Origin: Candidatus Colwelliibacteriota bacterium
Lineage (GTDB): Bacteria > Patescibacteriota > Minisyncoccia > UBA6257 > Colwellbacteraceae
Length of the DNA stretch: 13,632 bases
Assembly: GCA_014874305.1 (NCBI GenBank)
Contig: JACWAO010000018.1
Span: forward strand, 1 to 13,632
Direction: 5' to 3'
Part shown: positions 4,651-11,353 of the stretch, one piece after another
How positions within the stretch are numbered: the stretch's first letter is position 1
Layout of the letters: each line of letters begins with the position of its first letter
Made by a program: the position numbers and the translations under genes
The notes under the pieces: generated by a model
The model's database searches: none
What the model saw: the letters and a program-made list of their open reading frames with translations, nothing else
What the model was told of the DNA's origin: nothing

Positions 4651-7134
4651 GTGTCCTCATTCCCGCGCAGGATCATAGGTGTCCTAGTGACTCTCTCTAT
4701 GCTCCTTGTAGTTCCCGCCCCCGTTTTCGGAGACTCGGTGAGCGCGACCTCGATCGAAAACCAGATCGCGTCCCTGGACAAGGCGATAGCTCAGGCTCCG
4801 GATCTGAAGAAGAGCCTGACCGCAGTCCAGTCCGAGATCTCCGCCGATCAGTCCCAGCTTTCGGCTCTGCAAACCCAGCAGCAGAACGCCCCAAGCGACT
4901 CGCAGACACAGGCGGACGTTAACAACATCTCCCAAAGCGTAAGCGCGGAACAATCGGACTACCAAAACGTCGAAAACCAGCTCCAACAGCTCAACGGCGT
5001 CCAGTCTCAGATCAACGGCCTAAATAGCGACGTCTCCAGCCTGAAGAATCAATACCAGGCTCTGATAGACCAGGAAACCAAGGTAGAAGACGCTACAGCA
5101 GGTGTGATTCAGCAGGCAAACGACAGGATAAACAAGCTGGACATGGATATCGCGACAGAAGAGCAGGGAATCCAGGCCGCCAAAGCGAGCGGACAGCTAT
5201 CCCTCGAGATCCAATTCGAGATAGCCGAGGCTAAGGACATTCAGGACGAACTGAACCTGAATCAAGAGATTAAGAACCTGCAAAACAGCGAGAACAGCGC
5301 CCTGTCAGAGATAACCCAGAAGCAGTCCAAGGTTTCCGGAGAGATATCAAGCGACAACTCGTCGCTCAGCTCGCTGGAGAACCAGTATCCGAACCTGGGT
5401 ACGGACGAGGCCAATCTCCAGAGCCAGGAGCAGGATATATCCGGCGTGCTTACGGCCCTCAAGAACCAGCTGACCTCCGCGCAGAACGAGCTTAACCGGA
5501 ACAGCCAGGCGTCTTCGCAGGAAACGGCTCTACAAAACGACATCGTAAACCTGCAGTCCCAGGAACAGGGTATCGAGTCTCAACTTCAGGCGATCTCGCA
5601 AGATGAGGCGCAGAAGGCGAATCTCGAAACCGAGTTCGAGACGCTTAACCAAGAGACTCAAAGCTCAGCGAGCTCCTCATCGACGAACAACAGTTCGTCT
5701 CAGCCGCCCAAGACCAGTACTGTTCCGTCCGGTACCCAGGCTTCGTCTACAAGCAACGCCGCAGAGACTAATCCAACGGCGCCATCGCAGACGACAAGCA
5801 ACTCAAACCCGGCACCTGGCAAACAGCCTGCGGCAACGAACAACCCGCCGCAGACGAATCCGGCGCCTAAGCCTAATCCCGAACCGAAAGTCCAGCCGCA
5901 ACCGCAGGAGAACGCCAATCCGAATCCTCAGGTCACACAGAACAACCAATCTAACGGACAGACTCCGGTTCCGAGCTCGGAGACCCAATCGCCGGCATCG
6001 GAGAACAATTCTCCGCCGGCTCCGCCGCAGACGGCCAACTCCAATCCGACGGTTAACGCACCGGCTCCCGAGAACAACCCCAAACCAGCTCCGCCGCAGG
6101 CAACCAATCCCGCGCCGGCAGCCAGCGTCCCGTCTCCCAGGAACGTCTCGATAACGTTTTCCATGTCGAATCCGTCGATGAGCGTTAAGGAGAACGACTC
6201 GACCGTTGCCGTCGCCATACCAACCGCTCCGATTACGGAGTCCGGCCAGCCGTACCTGCCCGCAGGTTCAGTGGCCAAAGCCCTTGGAGCGGCCGTCGCC
6301 TGGACGCAGGCTACCCAAAGGGTAGACCTCATCATGGCCACAGACACGATAAGCTTCTGGATCGGCGGCAACACGGCCCTTGTTAACGGCAAGGACGTTA
6401 CCATAGATAAAAACAATCTGTCGGTAACTCCCGTCATGGAATCTCCGGGATACGCGATGATCCCGGCAGGGTTCCTCTCATCCGTCCTGCACGACAACCT
6501 GAGCTACGACCAGGCGACCGGAACGATAAGCATGAGCGGTCCGAGCCAGGCGAGCCCTCTCGCCGCCCTATCGGGGACGAGTCTCGAAGGCGCGCTCAGC
6601 CAGATCGCCAACCTCCTGCAGAACACGCCTGGAGATCAGGCGACTGCTCAGGCAAACATGGCGAACTGGATCAAGACGTTTAGCACCTTCCAAAGTGGTG
6701 GGGCGGCAGCTGAGTTCGGGGCTGGAAAAGTAAGTGATCAGTTCCTGTCCCCAGTGGAGAACCTTGCCTACCACTTCGGACTTCACGGTCAAGAAGTAGG
6801 CGCAACGAGCAAAGAAGCGTACCAGCAGATCGGTCAGGACATGCTCAACGAGTGGGAGAGCGGATCGGGAAACATCAAGGGATATCTGTACTTCAACAAA
6901 AACAACCCGAAACTCCCAAGGCTCGGACTCTACGATGAGACCAACAACATCTTCGTATCTCTAGGGGAGTACACAAAAGGTGCCGGCGCCTCGATACGGA
7001 CTATCTTCAGTCCCAAGGCTGGGGTTGGGTATCTCGAGGATGTTACGTCCGGGCTGGCGAACAAAGTTGAGGTGATTGGACAAGCTATTGACGAGATGGC
7101 ACAATTCTTGGGAGCGGCGGGGATAGGACCATAA
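4651..7134 (+). CDS. large secreted coiled-coil protein with CuAO-N-like domain
   Basis: GTG 4651 follows AAGGAAGGGG and gives a signal peptide (RRIIGVLVTLSMLLVVP, likely cut near residue 27). Residues about 32-335 are a long Gln/Ser/Asn-rich coiled coil with heptad-like spacing (SLKNQYQ, NLQSQEQ). Residues about 335-500 are a Pro/Asn/Gln/Ser low-complexity linker. Residues about 525-630 match a copper-amine-oxidase N-terminal-like domain (PF07833 type): YLPAGSVAKALGAAVAW, IGGNTALVNGKDVTID, YAMIPAGFLSSVL. The last 200 residues form an unrecognised domain ending LPRLGLYDETNNIFVS and LEDVTSGLANKVEV. There is no LPXTG or C-terminal membrane anchor. It is probably exported as a rod-like envelope or matrix component. 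Codon use is GC-rich compared with flanking genes. A diverged C-terminal copy lies at 13357-13578. Neighbours suggest partnership with the three anchored paralogues. Confidence 0.85.
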   Translation: MSSFPRRIIGVLVTLSMLLVVPAPVFGDSVSATSIENQIASLDKAIAQAPDLKKSLTAVQSEISADQSQLSALQTQQQNAPSDSQTQADVNNISQSVSAEQSDYQNVENQLQQLNGVQSQINGLNSDVSSLKNQYQALIDQETKVEDATAGVIQQANDRINKLDMDIATEEQGIQAAKASGQLSLEIQFEIAEAKDIQDELNLNQEIKNLQNSENSALSEITQKQSKVSGEISSDNSSLSSLENQYPNLGTDEANLQSQEQDISGVLTALKNQLTSAQNELNRNSQASSQETALQNDIVNLQSQEQGIESQLQAISQDEAQKANLETEFETLNQETQSSASSSSTNNSSSQPPKTSTVPSGTQASSTSNAAETNPTAPSQTTSNSNPAPGKQPAATNNPPQTNPAPKPNPEPKVQPQPQENANPNPQVTQNNQSNGQTPVPSSETQSPASENNSPPAPPQTANSNPTVNAPAPENNPKPAPPQATNPAPAASVPSPRNVSITFSMSNPSMSVKENDSTVAVAIPTAPITESGQPYLPAGSVAKALGAAVAWTQATQRVDLIMATDTISFWIGGNTALVNGKDVTIDKNNLSVTPVMESPGYAMIPAGFLSSVLHDNLSYDQATGTISMSGPSQASPLAALSGTSLEGALSQIANLLQNTPGDQATAQANMANWIKTFSTFQSGGAAAEFGAGKVSDQFLSPVENLAYHFGLHGQEVGATSKEAYQQIGQDMLNEWESGSGNIKGYLYFNKNNPKLPRLGLYDETNNIFVSLGEYTKGAGASIRTIFSPKAGVGYLEDVTSGLANKVEVIGQAIDEMAQFLGAAGIGP

Positions 7135-7162
7135 TATTCCTACCTGCCCTAAAGGAGAAAAG

Positions 7163-7678
7163 ATGATTAGAGAAGCAGAGAGAGACAAATGGGGGATGGA
7201 CCAAGACGCTGTCATCGGCGACCAGCTGGCAAGAGCCGGCATAACGGCGTACGTGCTCCTGGACGCGGAGCCCGAGGGCGGCATACTCCCGACAAGCATC
7301 GGGGACGTAAACGAAGTCTTTGTCGGCTCCGATGGCAACATCCACAACGTCGTTCTCAGATGGAACCCCAACAAGCAGGCTCCCGATGGAAGCACGGGGT
7401 ACTATGACTTTGAGACGTGGGATCGGAGCAGTCAGAAGATTGTTCCGTGGACCAAAGGACCCGACATTCCACCTATGAGGAGAGGCGATGCCGAAGGTAC
7501 CACGTATCTCGATCCCGACTACATCCAGTCCCGCAAACTCCTCGATCTCCCGATCTCGGATGACCAGGAGGAGATCCTCAGGGATTACCTCGAGGCTCAT
7601 CCGGATAGATATGACCGGGTCAAGCAGCTCGAGAAGACCGTAACCGTCCTGAACCAGCCGCCCAAGACCAGCGAGTAG
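7163..7678 (+). CDS. hypothetical protein, 171 aa
   Basis: ATG 7163 follows AAAGGAGAAAAG, a good Shine-Dalgarno sequence, 28 bases after the 827-aa gene, so the two are probably cotranscribed and end at the terminator 7705-7738. The protein is soluble and acidic, with no signal peptide or membrane helix. It contains a beta-rich middle (VNEVFVGSDGNIHNVVLRW, then STGYYDFETWDRSS) and a helical C-terminus (DDQEEILRDYLEAHP, RVKQLEKTVTVL). Gly/Pro/Asp-rich loops separate the parts. I do not recognise a family. Its position suggests a cytoplasmic accessory to the secreted protein, for example a chaperone or regulator, but nothing in the sequence proves that. Codon use matches the 827-aa gene. Confidence 0.7.
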   Translation: MIREAERDKWGMDQDAVIGDQLARAGITAYVLLDAEPEGGILPTSIGDVNEVFVGSDGNIHNVVLRWNPNKQAPDGSTGYYDFETWDRSSQKIVPWTKGPDIPPMRRGDAEGTTYLDPDYIQSRKLLDLPISDDQEEILRDYLEAHPDRYDRVKQLEKTVTVLNQPPKTSE

Positions 7679-7704
7679 ACACAACCCTTCCTTGAGTATC
7701 ATAC

Positions 7705-7738
7705 AAGCCTGCATTAAAAAATGGTGCAGGCTTTTTTA
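7705..7738 (+). terminator. strong Rho-independent terminator
   Basis: AAGCCTGCA (7705-7713) and TGCAGGCTT (7725-7733) form a perfect 9-bp stem with an 11-nt loop, followed by a T-run through 7737. It closes the 4651-7678 unit. Confidence 0.9.
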
Positions 7739-7766
7739 ATTTCTCCTACCTCCCCATCTCCTCCCG

Positions 7767-7775
7767 TGATATACT
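7767..7775 (+). promoter_or_regulatory. extended -10 for a leaderless start at 7782
   Basis: TG-A-TATACT ends six bases before ATG 7782, so the mRNA should begin at the start codon. No Shine-Dalgarno sequence is present. It follows the 7705-7738 terminator directly, so paralogue 3 is an independent unit. Confidence 0.6.
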
Positions 7776-7781
7776 TAACCC

Positions 7782-7946
7782 ATGCCTGACAACGGATCGT
7801 CGTATGACTACGACTCTATGTACAAACTCCTCCTTGGGGAGTTAAAGAAAGGAACCGGCAACAGAGAAGCCGACCGCATATTAAAGGCCACCTACGACCT
7901 CACCGATGGCCAAGTTACGGAACTGCGTATGGGAGTTCGAACATAA
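7782..7946 (+). CDS. N-terminal part of paralogue 3 (54-aa frame)
   Basis: The frame starts leaderless with MPDNGSSYDYDSMYKLLLGE and runs through a helical region (NREADRILKATYDLTDGQ) to TAA 7944-7946. It overlaps the next frame (ATG 7906) by 41 bases. Removing one base near 7928-7931 would join the two as DGQVTELRWEFEHKYSDE, a continuous helical sequence, with the promoter at 7767 serving the whole. I therefore think this is the true N-terminus of paralogue 3, separated by a +1 frameshift, a sequencing error or a programmed shift. A genuine overlapping small gene is the alternative. Confidence 0.55.
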   Translation: MPDNGSSYDYDSMYKLLLGELKKGTGNREADRILKATYDLTDGQVTELRMGVRT

Positions 7947-8661
7947 GTATAGCGATGAGATCAAAGAAGCCGGACTGAAGAAAGCAACCGAGACCAAACA
8001 GATAAACAAGGTAACCGAAACAAGGAATAACACAAGAAACAGGAGAACAAGGATTATCTTCGTCTCCGCCGGCATCCTCATCGTCCTCATATACCTCTTC
8101 CTCCCCGTTTTCATCTCTCTTACCAAATACGAACCCCTTACCAAAAACCTTCCCCTTATCACACAACCCCGGAAACTCATATCCGATGCCGCAGACAGGG
8201 CGGTCTATGAAGTTACCAAACCCGTCCCCGGCCCCTGCCTCCTCTTCACCGCCTCTGTCTGTGGGAATGCGAAGGCTTTTAGTCCCAACAGCCTCGCCGT
8301 AGCCTTCCGCATTCCGTCTGGAACGACCCTGTTCGCTCCGACCGATGGCAAGTTCGCGTTGGTATATAAGAACGGTTCGGTCTTCTTATCCGCAAACTCA
8401 GACAACAGCCTGCCGTTCCCTGGCACAGACTTCAAGGGTAGTAACGGAAGTTACTACTCCATGCGGTTGCTTGGCAAGTGGAACTTCGTTCTGTCTCCTC
8501 CCGAGCAGGGCAACCACACCTACAAAAAGGGAGAGGCGCTGGCCACCCTGATGACCGCGGATGGTTACATCGCAGCAAGCGACGGCTTACCAGCCAACGA
8601 GTATAACTTCGTCGTCATAGGCAAGTCCTCCGCCTACATGACTCCCTTCCTCGAGAAGTAG
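7906..8661 (+). CDS. membrane-anchored CX7C/APT paralogue 3
   Basis: From ATG 7906 the product is 251 aa, but this ATG lacks a ribosome-binding site and the true start is probably 7782 in another frame. After a charged cytoplasmic segment there is one membrane helix at about 49-70 (RIIFVSAGILIVLIYLFLPV). The ectodomain has Cys111 and Cys119, again CX7C, then AVAFRIPSGTTLFAPTDGKFA (the APT motif at 144-146, 25 residues after the second Cys), TYKKGEALATL (205-215) and NEYNFVVIG (231-239). The same blocks occur in the same order in the 3283 and 3866 products. It is larger than those because of its extended N-terminal region. The unit ends at the terminator 8689-8722. It is likely an envelope component working with the 4651 protein; function unknown. 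Confidence 0.75.
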   Translation: MAKLRNCVWEFEHKYSDEIKEAGLKKATETKQINKVTETRNNTRNRRTRIIFVSAGILIVLIYLFLPVFISLTKYEPLTKNLPLITQPRKLISDAADRAVYEVTKPVPGPCLLFTASVCGNAKAFSPNSLAVAFRIPSGTTLFAPTDGKFALVYKNGSVFLSANSDNSLPFPGTDFKGSNGSYYSMRLLGKWNFVLSPPEQGNHTYKKGEALATLMTADGYIAASDGLPANEYNFVVIGKSSAYMTPFLEK

Positions 8662-8688
8662 CGGCGCGACAGCACAGCCGCCCGACCC

Positions 8689-8722
8689 AAGGGGTTCGTC
8701 TATCCAAGACGAACCCCTTTTC
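8689..8722 (+). terminator. strong Rho-independent terminator
   Basis: AAGGGGTTCGTCT (8689-8701) and AGACGAACCCCTT (8707-8719) form a perfect 13-bp stem with a 5-nt loop, then a short T-run. It ends the paralogue 3 transcript 27 bases after its stop codon. Confidence 0.9.
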
Positions 8723-8746
8723 TTGTGTATGGATATGGTTTTTCTG

Positions 8747-8755
8747 TGGTAAAAT
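8747..8755 (+). promoter_or_regulatory. extended -10 upstream of the 65-aa frame
   Basis: TG-G-TAAAAT ends nine bases before ATG 8765, the same near-leaderless geometry as at 7767 and 11339. It could drive the 65-aa frame or a non-coding RNA running to the terminator at 9033-9062. Confidence 0.45.
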
Positions 8756-8764
8756 ATCTAAGTA

Positions 8765-8962
8765 ATGAAAAAGCTCGCCGTCTTTTCTTTGCTGTCTTTA
8801 TCGCTCACCCTCCTTTTCTCGGTGCGCCAGAAGAGTCTGTCTTTCTCTCTCTTTTCTTTGGTTAGCGTGGTCATAGATAAAAAACCGGCATCGCGGCGAT
8901 GTCGGTTCCTACCAGAATACGTTACCCCCTCCAAAGCAACGCATTCCGAGAAGCAACGGTAA
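8765..8962 (+). CDS. possible small exported or membrane peptide, 65 aa
   Basis: The frame opens MKKLAVFSLLSLSLTLLFS, a signal-peptide-like or membrane segment, and continues with a second Ser/Leu/Val-rich hydrophobic stretch (SLSFSLFSLVSVV) and a basic tail. It begins just behind an extended -10 box. Against it: the last third is encoded across a near-perfect hairpin (8883-8907) that looks like a minus-strand terminator, and the tail composition is not protein-like. It contains a single His, so it is not an obvious attenuation leader for the downstream HisRS gene. It may be a real micro-protein or a chance frame in a non-coding transcript. Confidence 0.35.
   Translation: MKKLAVFSLLSLSLTLLFSVRQKSLSFSLFSLVSVVIDKKPASRRCRFLPEYVTPSKATHSEKQR
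8877..8907 (-). terminator. minus-strand Rho-independent terminator
   Basis: AACCGGCATC (8883-8892) pairs with GATGTCGGTT (8898-8907) with one G-T pair. On the minus strand the stem is followed directly by a run of six T (rc of 8879-8884), giving a canonical terminator; on the plus strand there is no T-run. No convincing minus-strand gene lies upstream of it (8908-9130), so a short antisense RNA is possible. Confidence 0.5.
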
Positions 8963-9007
8963 CCGCCGCGGAATGAGTTTTGGAGAGAGATTGGTTGTCG
9001 AACAACC
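8942..9007. other. two hairpins in the SLOG-HisRS upstream region
   Basis: CATTCCG (8942-8948) pairs with CGGAATG (8969-8975); its loop holds a GGTAACC palindrome. GGTTGT (8993-8998) pairs with ACAACC (9002-9007) across a 3-nt loop. With the flanking terminator stems this makes four hairpins in 8883-9053, suggesting a structured RNA. I see no T-box, riboswitch or known ncRNA consensus. Confidence 0.4.
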
Positions 9008-9032
9008 TACATATATATACTAGCAGATTATG

Positions 9033-9062
9033 GGAGTGAGGGCAACGCGCTCCGTTTTTTTT
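9033..9062 (+). terminator. Rho-independent terminator or attenuator before the SLOG gene
   Basis: GGAGTG (9033-9038) pairs with CGCTCC (9048-9053), including one T-G pair, around a 9-nt loop, and eight T follow at 9055-9062. It would end a transcript begun near 8762. A TATACT at 9076-9081, without a clear -35, may restart transcription for the 9132-11243 operon. Confidence 0.7.
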
Positions 9063-9131
9063 AGTAGACAAAACCTATACTGGACGCAGTTCTTTCACAG
9101 GTGAATATGGTCTTGTGAGGAGGAAGAAGCG

Positions 9132-9842
9132 ATGGCGTCTGAAGGAGTAGATAGTGACCATTCCTACGAGGCCCTGAGGGACAAGTACGACCGGTTTAGA
9201 AAGGAGTTTGGAATCCACGCGGTGACAGCTGTGAGCGGTGGAGCGCAAACTCGCATCCCGGGGGTCCCGGATGTAATCGTCAACGCTTACCGTTCTAACC
9301 TTGAAGATAGAGTGCGCAACGTGGTTGAGGACGCTCTGTCCCAGTTTAGAGGTTTTGCGGTGGCGATAATGACCGGTGGAACAGATGAAGGCGTGCCTCG
9401 GATAGCTACGGAGATTGCGAAGAGGCTCGGGTTGAACGCCGTTTTTATTTATCCCTTAAGGGGAAAGCCACATCGCATCAACGGAATCGATCCCGACCTC
9501 GAGCTGATTGTCCCGCCCGCTATCGGAGACAGCCAGTGGGGCGACGAGAGCCCATTGTTTGCCCAACTCTTGGATGGCATGCTTGTTCTCGGTGGAAACA
9601 CCGGAACTCTAATTGAGTGTGCGCATGTGTTCAAGATCAATGAGAGCACGATAAAACAAGGCAAGGTCAAGTACGTAGTCCCAGTCAGGGGTTTCGGTGG
9701 TGTCAGCGAGATAATCCACTTCCTCTGCCCCAGAGATGAGGTTAGGTCCAGGTGTTTACCAGCTGAGGTTGTGTACAACGGACGGGAGGCTGGCAAGCTT
9801 CTTTTAGACAACACGAGTGCGGGCGAAAGCTACCGAGTCTGA
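9132..9842 (+). CDS. SLOG/LOG-like Rossmann nucleotide-binding protein
   Basis: ATG 9132 follows GAGGAGGAAGAAGCG, a strong Shine-Dalgarno sequence. The 236-aa protein has two glycine-rich segments typical of the SLOG (SMF/LOG, lysine-decarboxylase-like) Rossmann superfamily: MTGGTDEGVPRIATEIAKRL at about 80-99 and MLVLGGNTGTLIECAHVF at about 150-167, the latter being the counterpart of the LOG PGGxGTxxE motif. LOG enzymes hydrolyse nucleoside monophosphates to base and ribose phosphate; other SLOG proteins sense nucleotides. The canonical leading Pro is absent, so activity is uncertain. No signal peptide is seen, so it is cytoplasmic. The gene ends 18 bases before the HisRS start, so the two form an operon. 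Confidence 0.7.
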   Translation: MASEGVDSDHSYEALRDKYDRFRKEFGIHAVTAVSGGAQTRIPGVPDVIVNAYRSNLEDRVRNVVEDALSQFRGFAVAIMTGGTDEGVPRIATEIAKRLGLNAVFIYPLRGKPHRINGIDPDLELIVPPAIGDSQWGDESPLFAQLLDGMLVLGGNTGTLIECAHVFKINESTIKQGKVKYVVPVRGFGGVSEIIHFLCPRDEVRSRCLPAEVVYNGREAGKLLLDNTSAGESYRV

Positions 9843-9860
9843 TTGTAGGAGGAAGCAAAG

Positions 9861-11243
9861 GTGTCTTCAGGTGTACAGATTCCGATGGGACCGATTAGCG
9901 GATTTCCTGAGTGGACCCCGGCGGAACGCATAGCGGAACTGTCGATGCTTGATACCATCCGTGATGGGTTCGAAAGATTCGGATTTCTGCCAATCGAGAC
10001 TCCGGCGGTAGAGCGCAACGATGTGCTAACCGCTAAAAGTAGCGGAGAGACGGTAAGGCAAATCTACTCGTTGTCACGTCTGACAGCGGACGTAGACGAT
10101 ACTACGACAGACGTTTCTTTGCATTTCGATTTGACTGTACCGCTGGCCCGGTATGTGGCACAACGCTATGGAGAGCTCACGTTTCCTTTTAGACGGTACC
10201 AGATGCAGAAAGTGTGGCGCGGAGAACGTCCTCAAGAAGGACGCTTTAGAGAGTTCTACCAGTGCGATATTGACATCATCGGGGACGGTAGCCTCAGCTT
10301 GATGGCTGATGCCGAGATACCCGCGGTGATTGTCGATGTTTTCTCGAGCTTGAACATTGGGCGGTTCATGATTCGGGTCAGTAATAGGAAAATCCTGGGC
10401 GGGTATTTCACCTACTTAGGTATTCCTAGCGATCGGATCATGAACGTCCTGCGTGAAGTCGACAAGCTGGAGCGTCAGGGTATCGATGCTGTCCTGCGAG
10501 GGCTTGGTAAATCGGGTCTTAACCGCAAGGCGGCTGAGGATATCATCTCTTTCGTCACCAAAGCCGGGACGAAAGAAGAGGTCGTAGGATATCTCTCTAG
10601 CCTGACGGTAAATGGGGAGTTCGAGGCTGGAATAGAAGAGCTTGGCACGGTGGTAAAATACGCCGATAGCTTTGGAATACCAGCCGAGAACTTCTCAGTC
10701 GACCTCAGCATCGCTCGAGGGCTGGACTACTACACCGGAACGGTGTATGAAACAACCCTCGTTGATCATCCCGGAATCGGTAGTGTCTGCTCGGGTGGCC
10801 GTTTTGACGATCTGGCTGGGCTGTTCATAGGCAGAAAACTTCCTGGTGTTGGTATCTCGATCGGCTTGACCAGACTCTTTTCCCGCCTGAAGAGCGCCGG
10901 ACTCGTCAAAGTCGATAAGGCAACTGTTGCCCCGGTGATGGTGGCTACTCCGGAGCCTGGGGATATGCCCAGGTATGTCGATGTCGCCACCAAGATCCGA
11001 CAGTCGGGAATCAACGCTGAACTCTATCTGGAAACCGGAAACCTCGGTAAACAGATGCGCTACGCCTCAAAGAAGGGGTTCGAAGTCGTAGCCATTCCGC
11101 TTAACAGCGAAAACGGTGAAACCGTTGTCCGTTTGCGCGATATGAGGAACGGCAACGAGAAGGAGGTCGGATCACAGCAGTTGACGCGGGAGCTGACGCG
11201 TATCCTCGGCCGTCACAAGATCAAAAGGAAGAGTGAATCTTAG
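9861..11243 (+). CDS. hisS: histidyl-tRNA synthetase
   Basis: The 460-aa product starts at GTG 9861 behind TAGGAGGAAG. It joins histidine to tRNA-His via histidyl-adenylate. Class II motifs are in order: motif 1 (GFLPIETPAVE, about 41-51), HFDLTVPLARYV (88-99), motif 2 (RGERPQEGRFREFYQCDIDI, about 120-139), the HisRS-specific ARGLDYYTGTVYE (285-297), SGGRFDDLAGLF (311-322) and motif 3 (GVGISIGLTRLF, 329-340). A C-terminal anticodon-binding domain covers about 365-450 (PVMVATPEPGDMP onward). Length is slightly above the usual 420-430 aa because of the N-terminus and a basic tail (RHKIKRKSES). Nothing essential appears missing. It shares an operon with the SLOG gene and ends at the 11266-11301 hairpin. 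Confidence 0.95.
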   Translation: MSSGVQIPMGPISGFPEWTPAERIAELSMLDTIRDGFERFGFLPIETPAVERNDVLTAKSSGETVRQIYSLSRLTADVDDTTTDVSLHFDLTVPLARYVAQRYGELTFPFRRYQMQKVWRGERPQEGRFREFYQCDIDIIGDGSLSLMADAEIPAVIVDVFSSLNIGRFMIRVSNRKILGGYFTYLGIPSDRIMNVLREVDKLERQGIDAVLRGLGKSGLNRKAAEDIISFVTKAGTKEEVVGYLSSLTVNGEFEAGIEELGTVVKYADSFGIPAENFSVDLSIARGLDYYTGTVYETTLVDHPGIGSVCSGGRFDDLAGLFIGRKLPGVGISIGLTRLFSRLKSAGLVKVDKATVAPVMVATPEPGDMPRYVDVATKIRQSGINAELYLETGNLGKQMRYASKKGFEVVAIPLNSENGETVVRLRDMRNGNEKEVGSQQLTRELTRILGRHKIKRKSES

Positions 11244-11265
11244 AAAAATTCCCTCACGCATAGAA

Positions 11266-11301
11266 AAAGGCCAACCAAACATAATATTTTGGTTGGCCTT
11301 T
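11266..11301. terminator. bidirectional terminator after hisS
   Basis: A perfect 14-bp stem, AAAGGCCAACCAAA (11266-11279) with its complement at 11288-11301, has an 8-nt loop. The plus-strand T-run is short; read on the minus strand the stem is followed by five T. It separates hisS from the M14 gene. Confidence 0.8.
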
Positions 11302-11338
11302 ACCATCTTTGTCGGGGCATGACGGAATTTATGCTGTC

Positions 11339-11347
11339 TGCTAATAT
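11339..11347 (+). promoter_or_regulatory. extended -10 for a leaderless start at 11354
   Basis: TG-C-TAATAT ends six bases before ATG 11354, so the transcript should start at the initiator codon. No Shine-Dalgarno sequence is available in that space. An overlapping TATAAC (11345-11350) lacks the TG. Confidence 0.55.
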
Positions 11348-11353
11348 AACGGC

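Noticed and set aside
5700..6140. Tandem DNA repeat array
   Set aside because: The region is compositionally biased (Pro/Asn/Gln/Ser codons) but has no regular repeat unit.
5603..6497. Long overlapping frames on both strands within the linker of the 827-aa gene
   Set aside because: They are shadows of a GC-rich low-complexity coding region, giving Arg-rich or Gly/Val/Ala-rich peptides without starts or ribosome-binding sites.
8883..9062. T-box leader or tmRNA upstream of hisS
   Set aside because: No T-box TGGNACC antiterminator sequence, specifier loop, tRNA-like ends or tag frame could be found.
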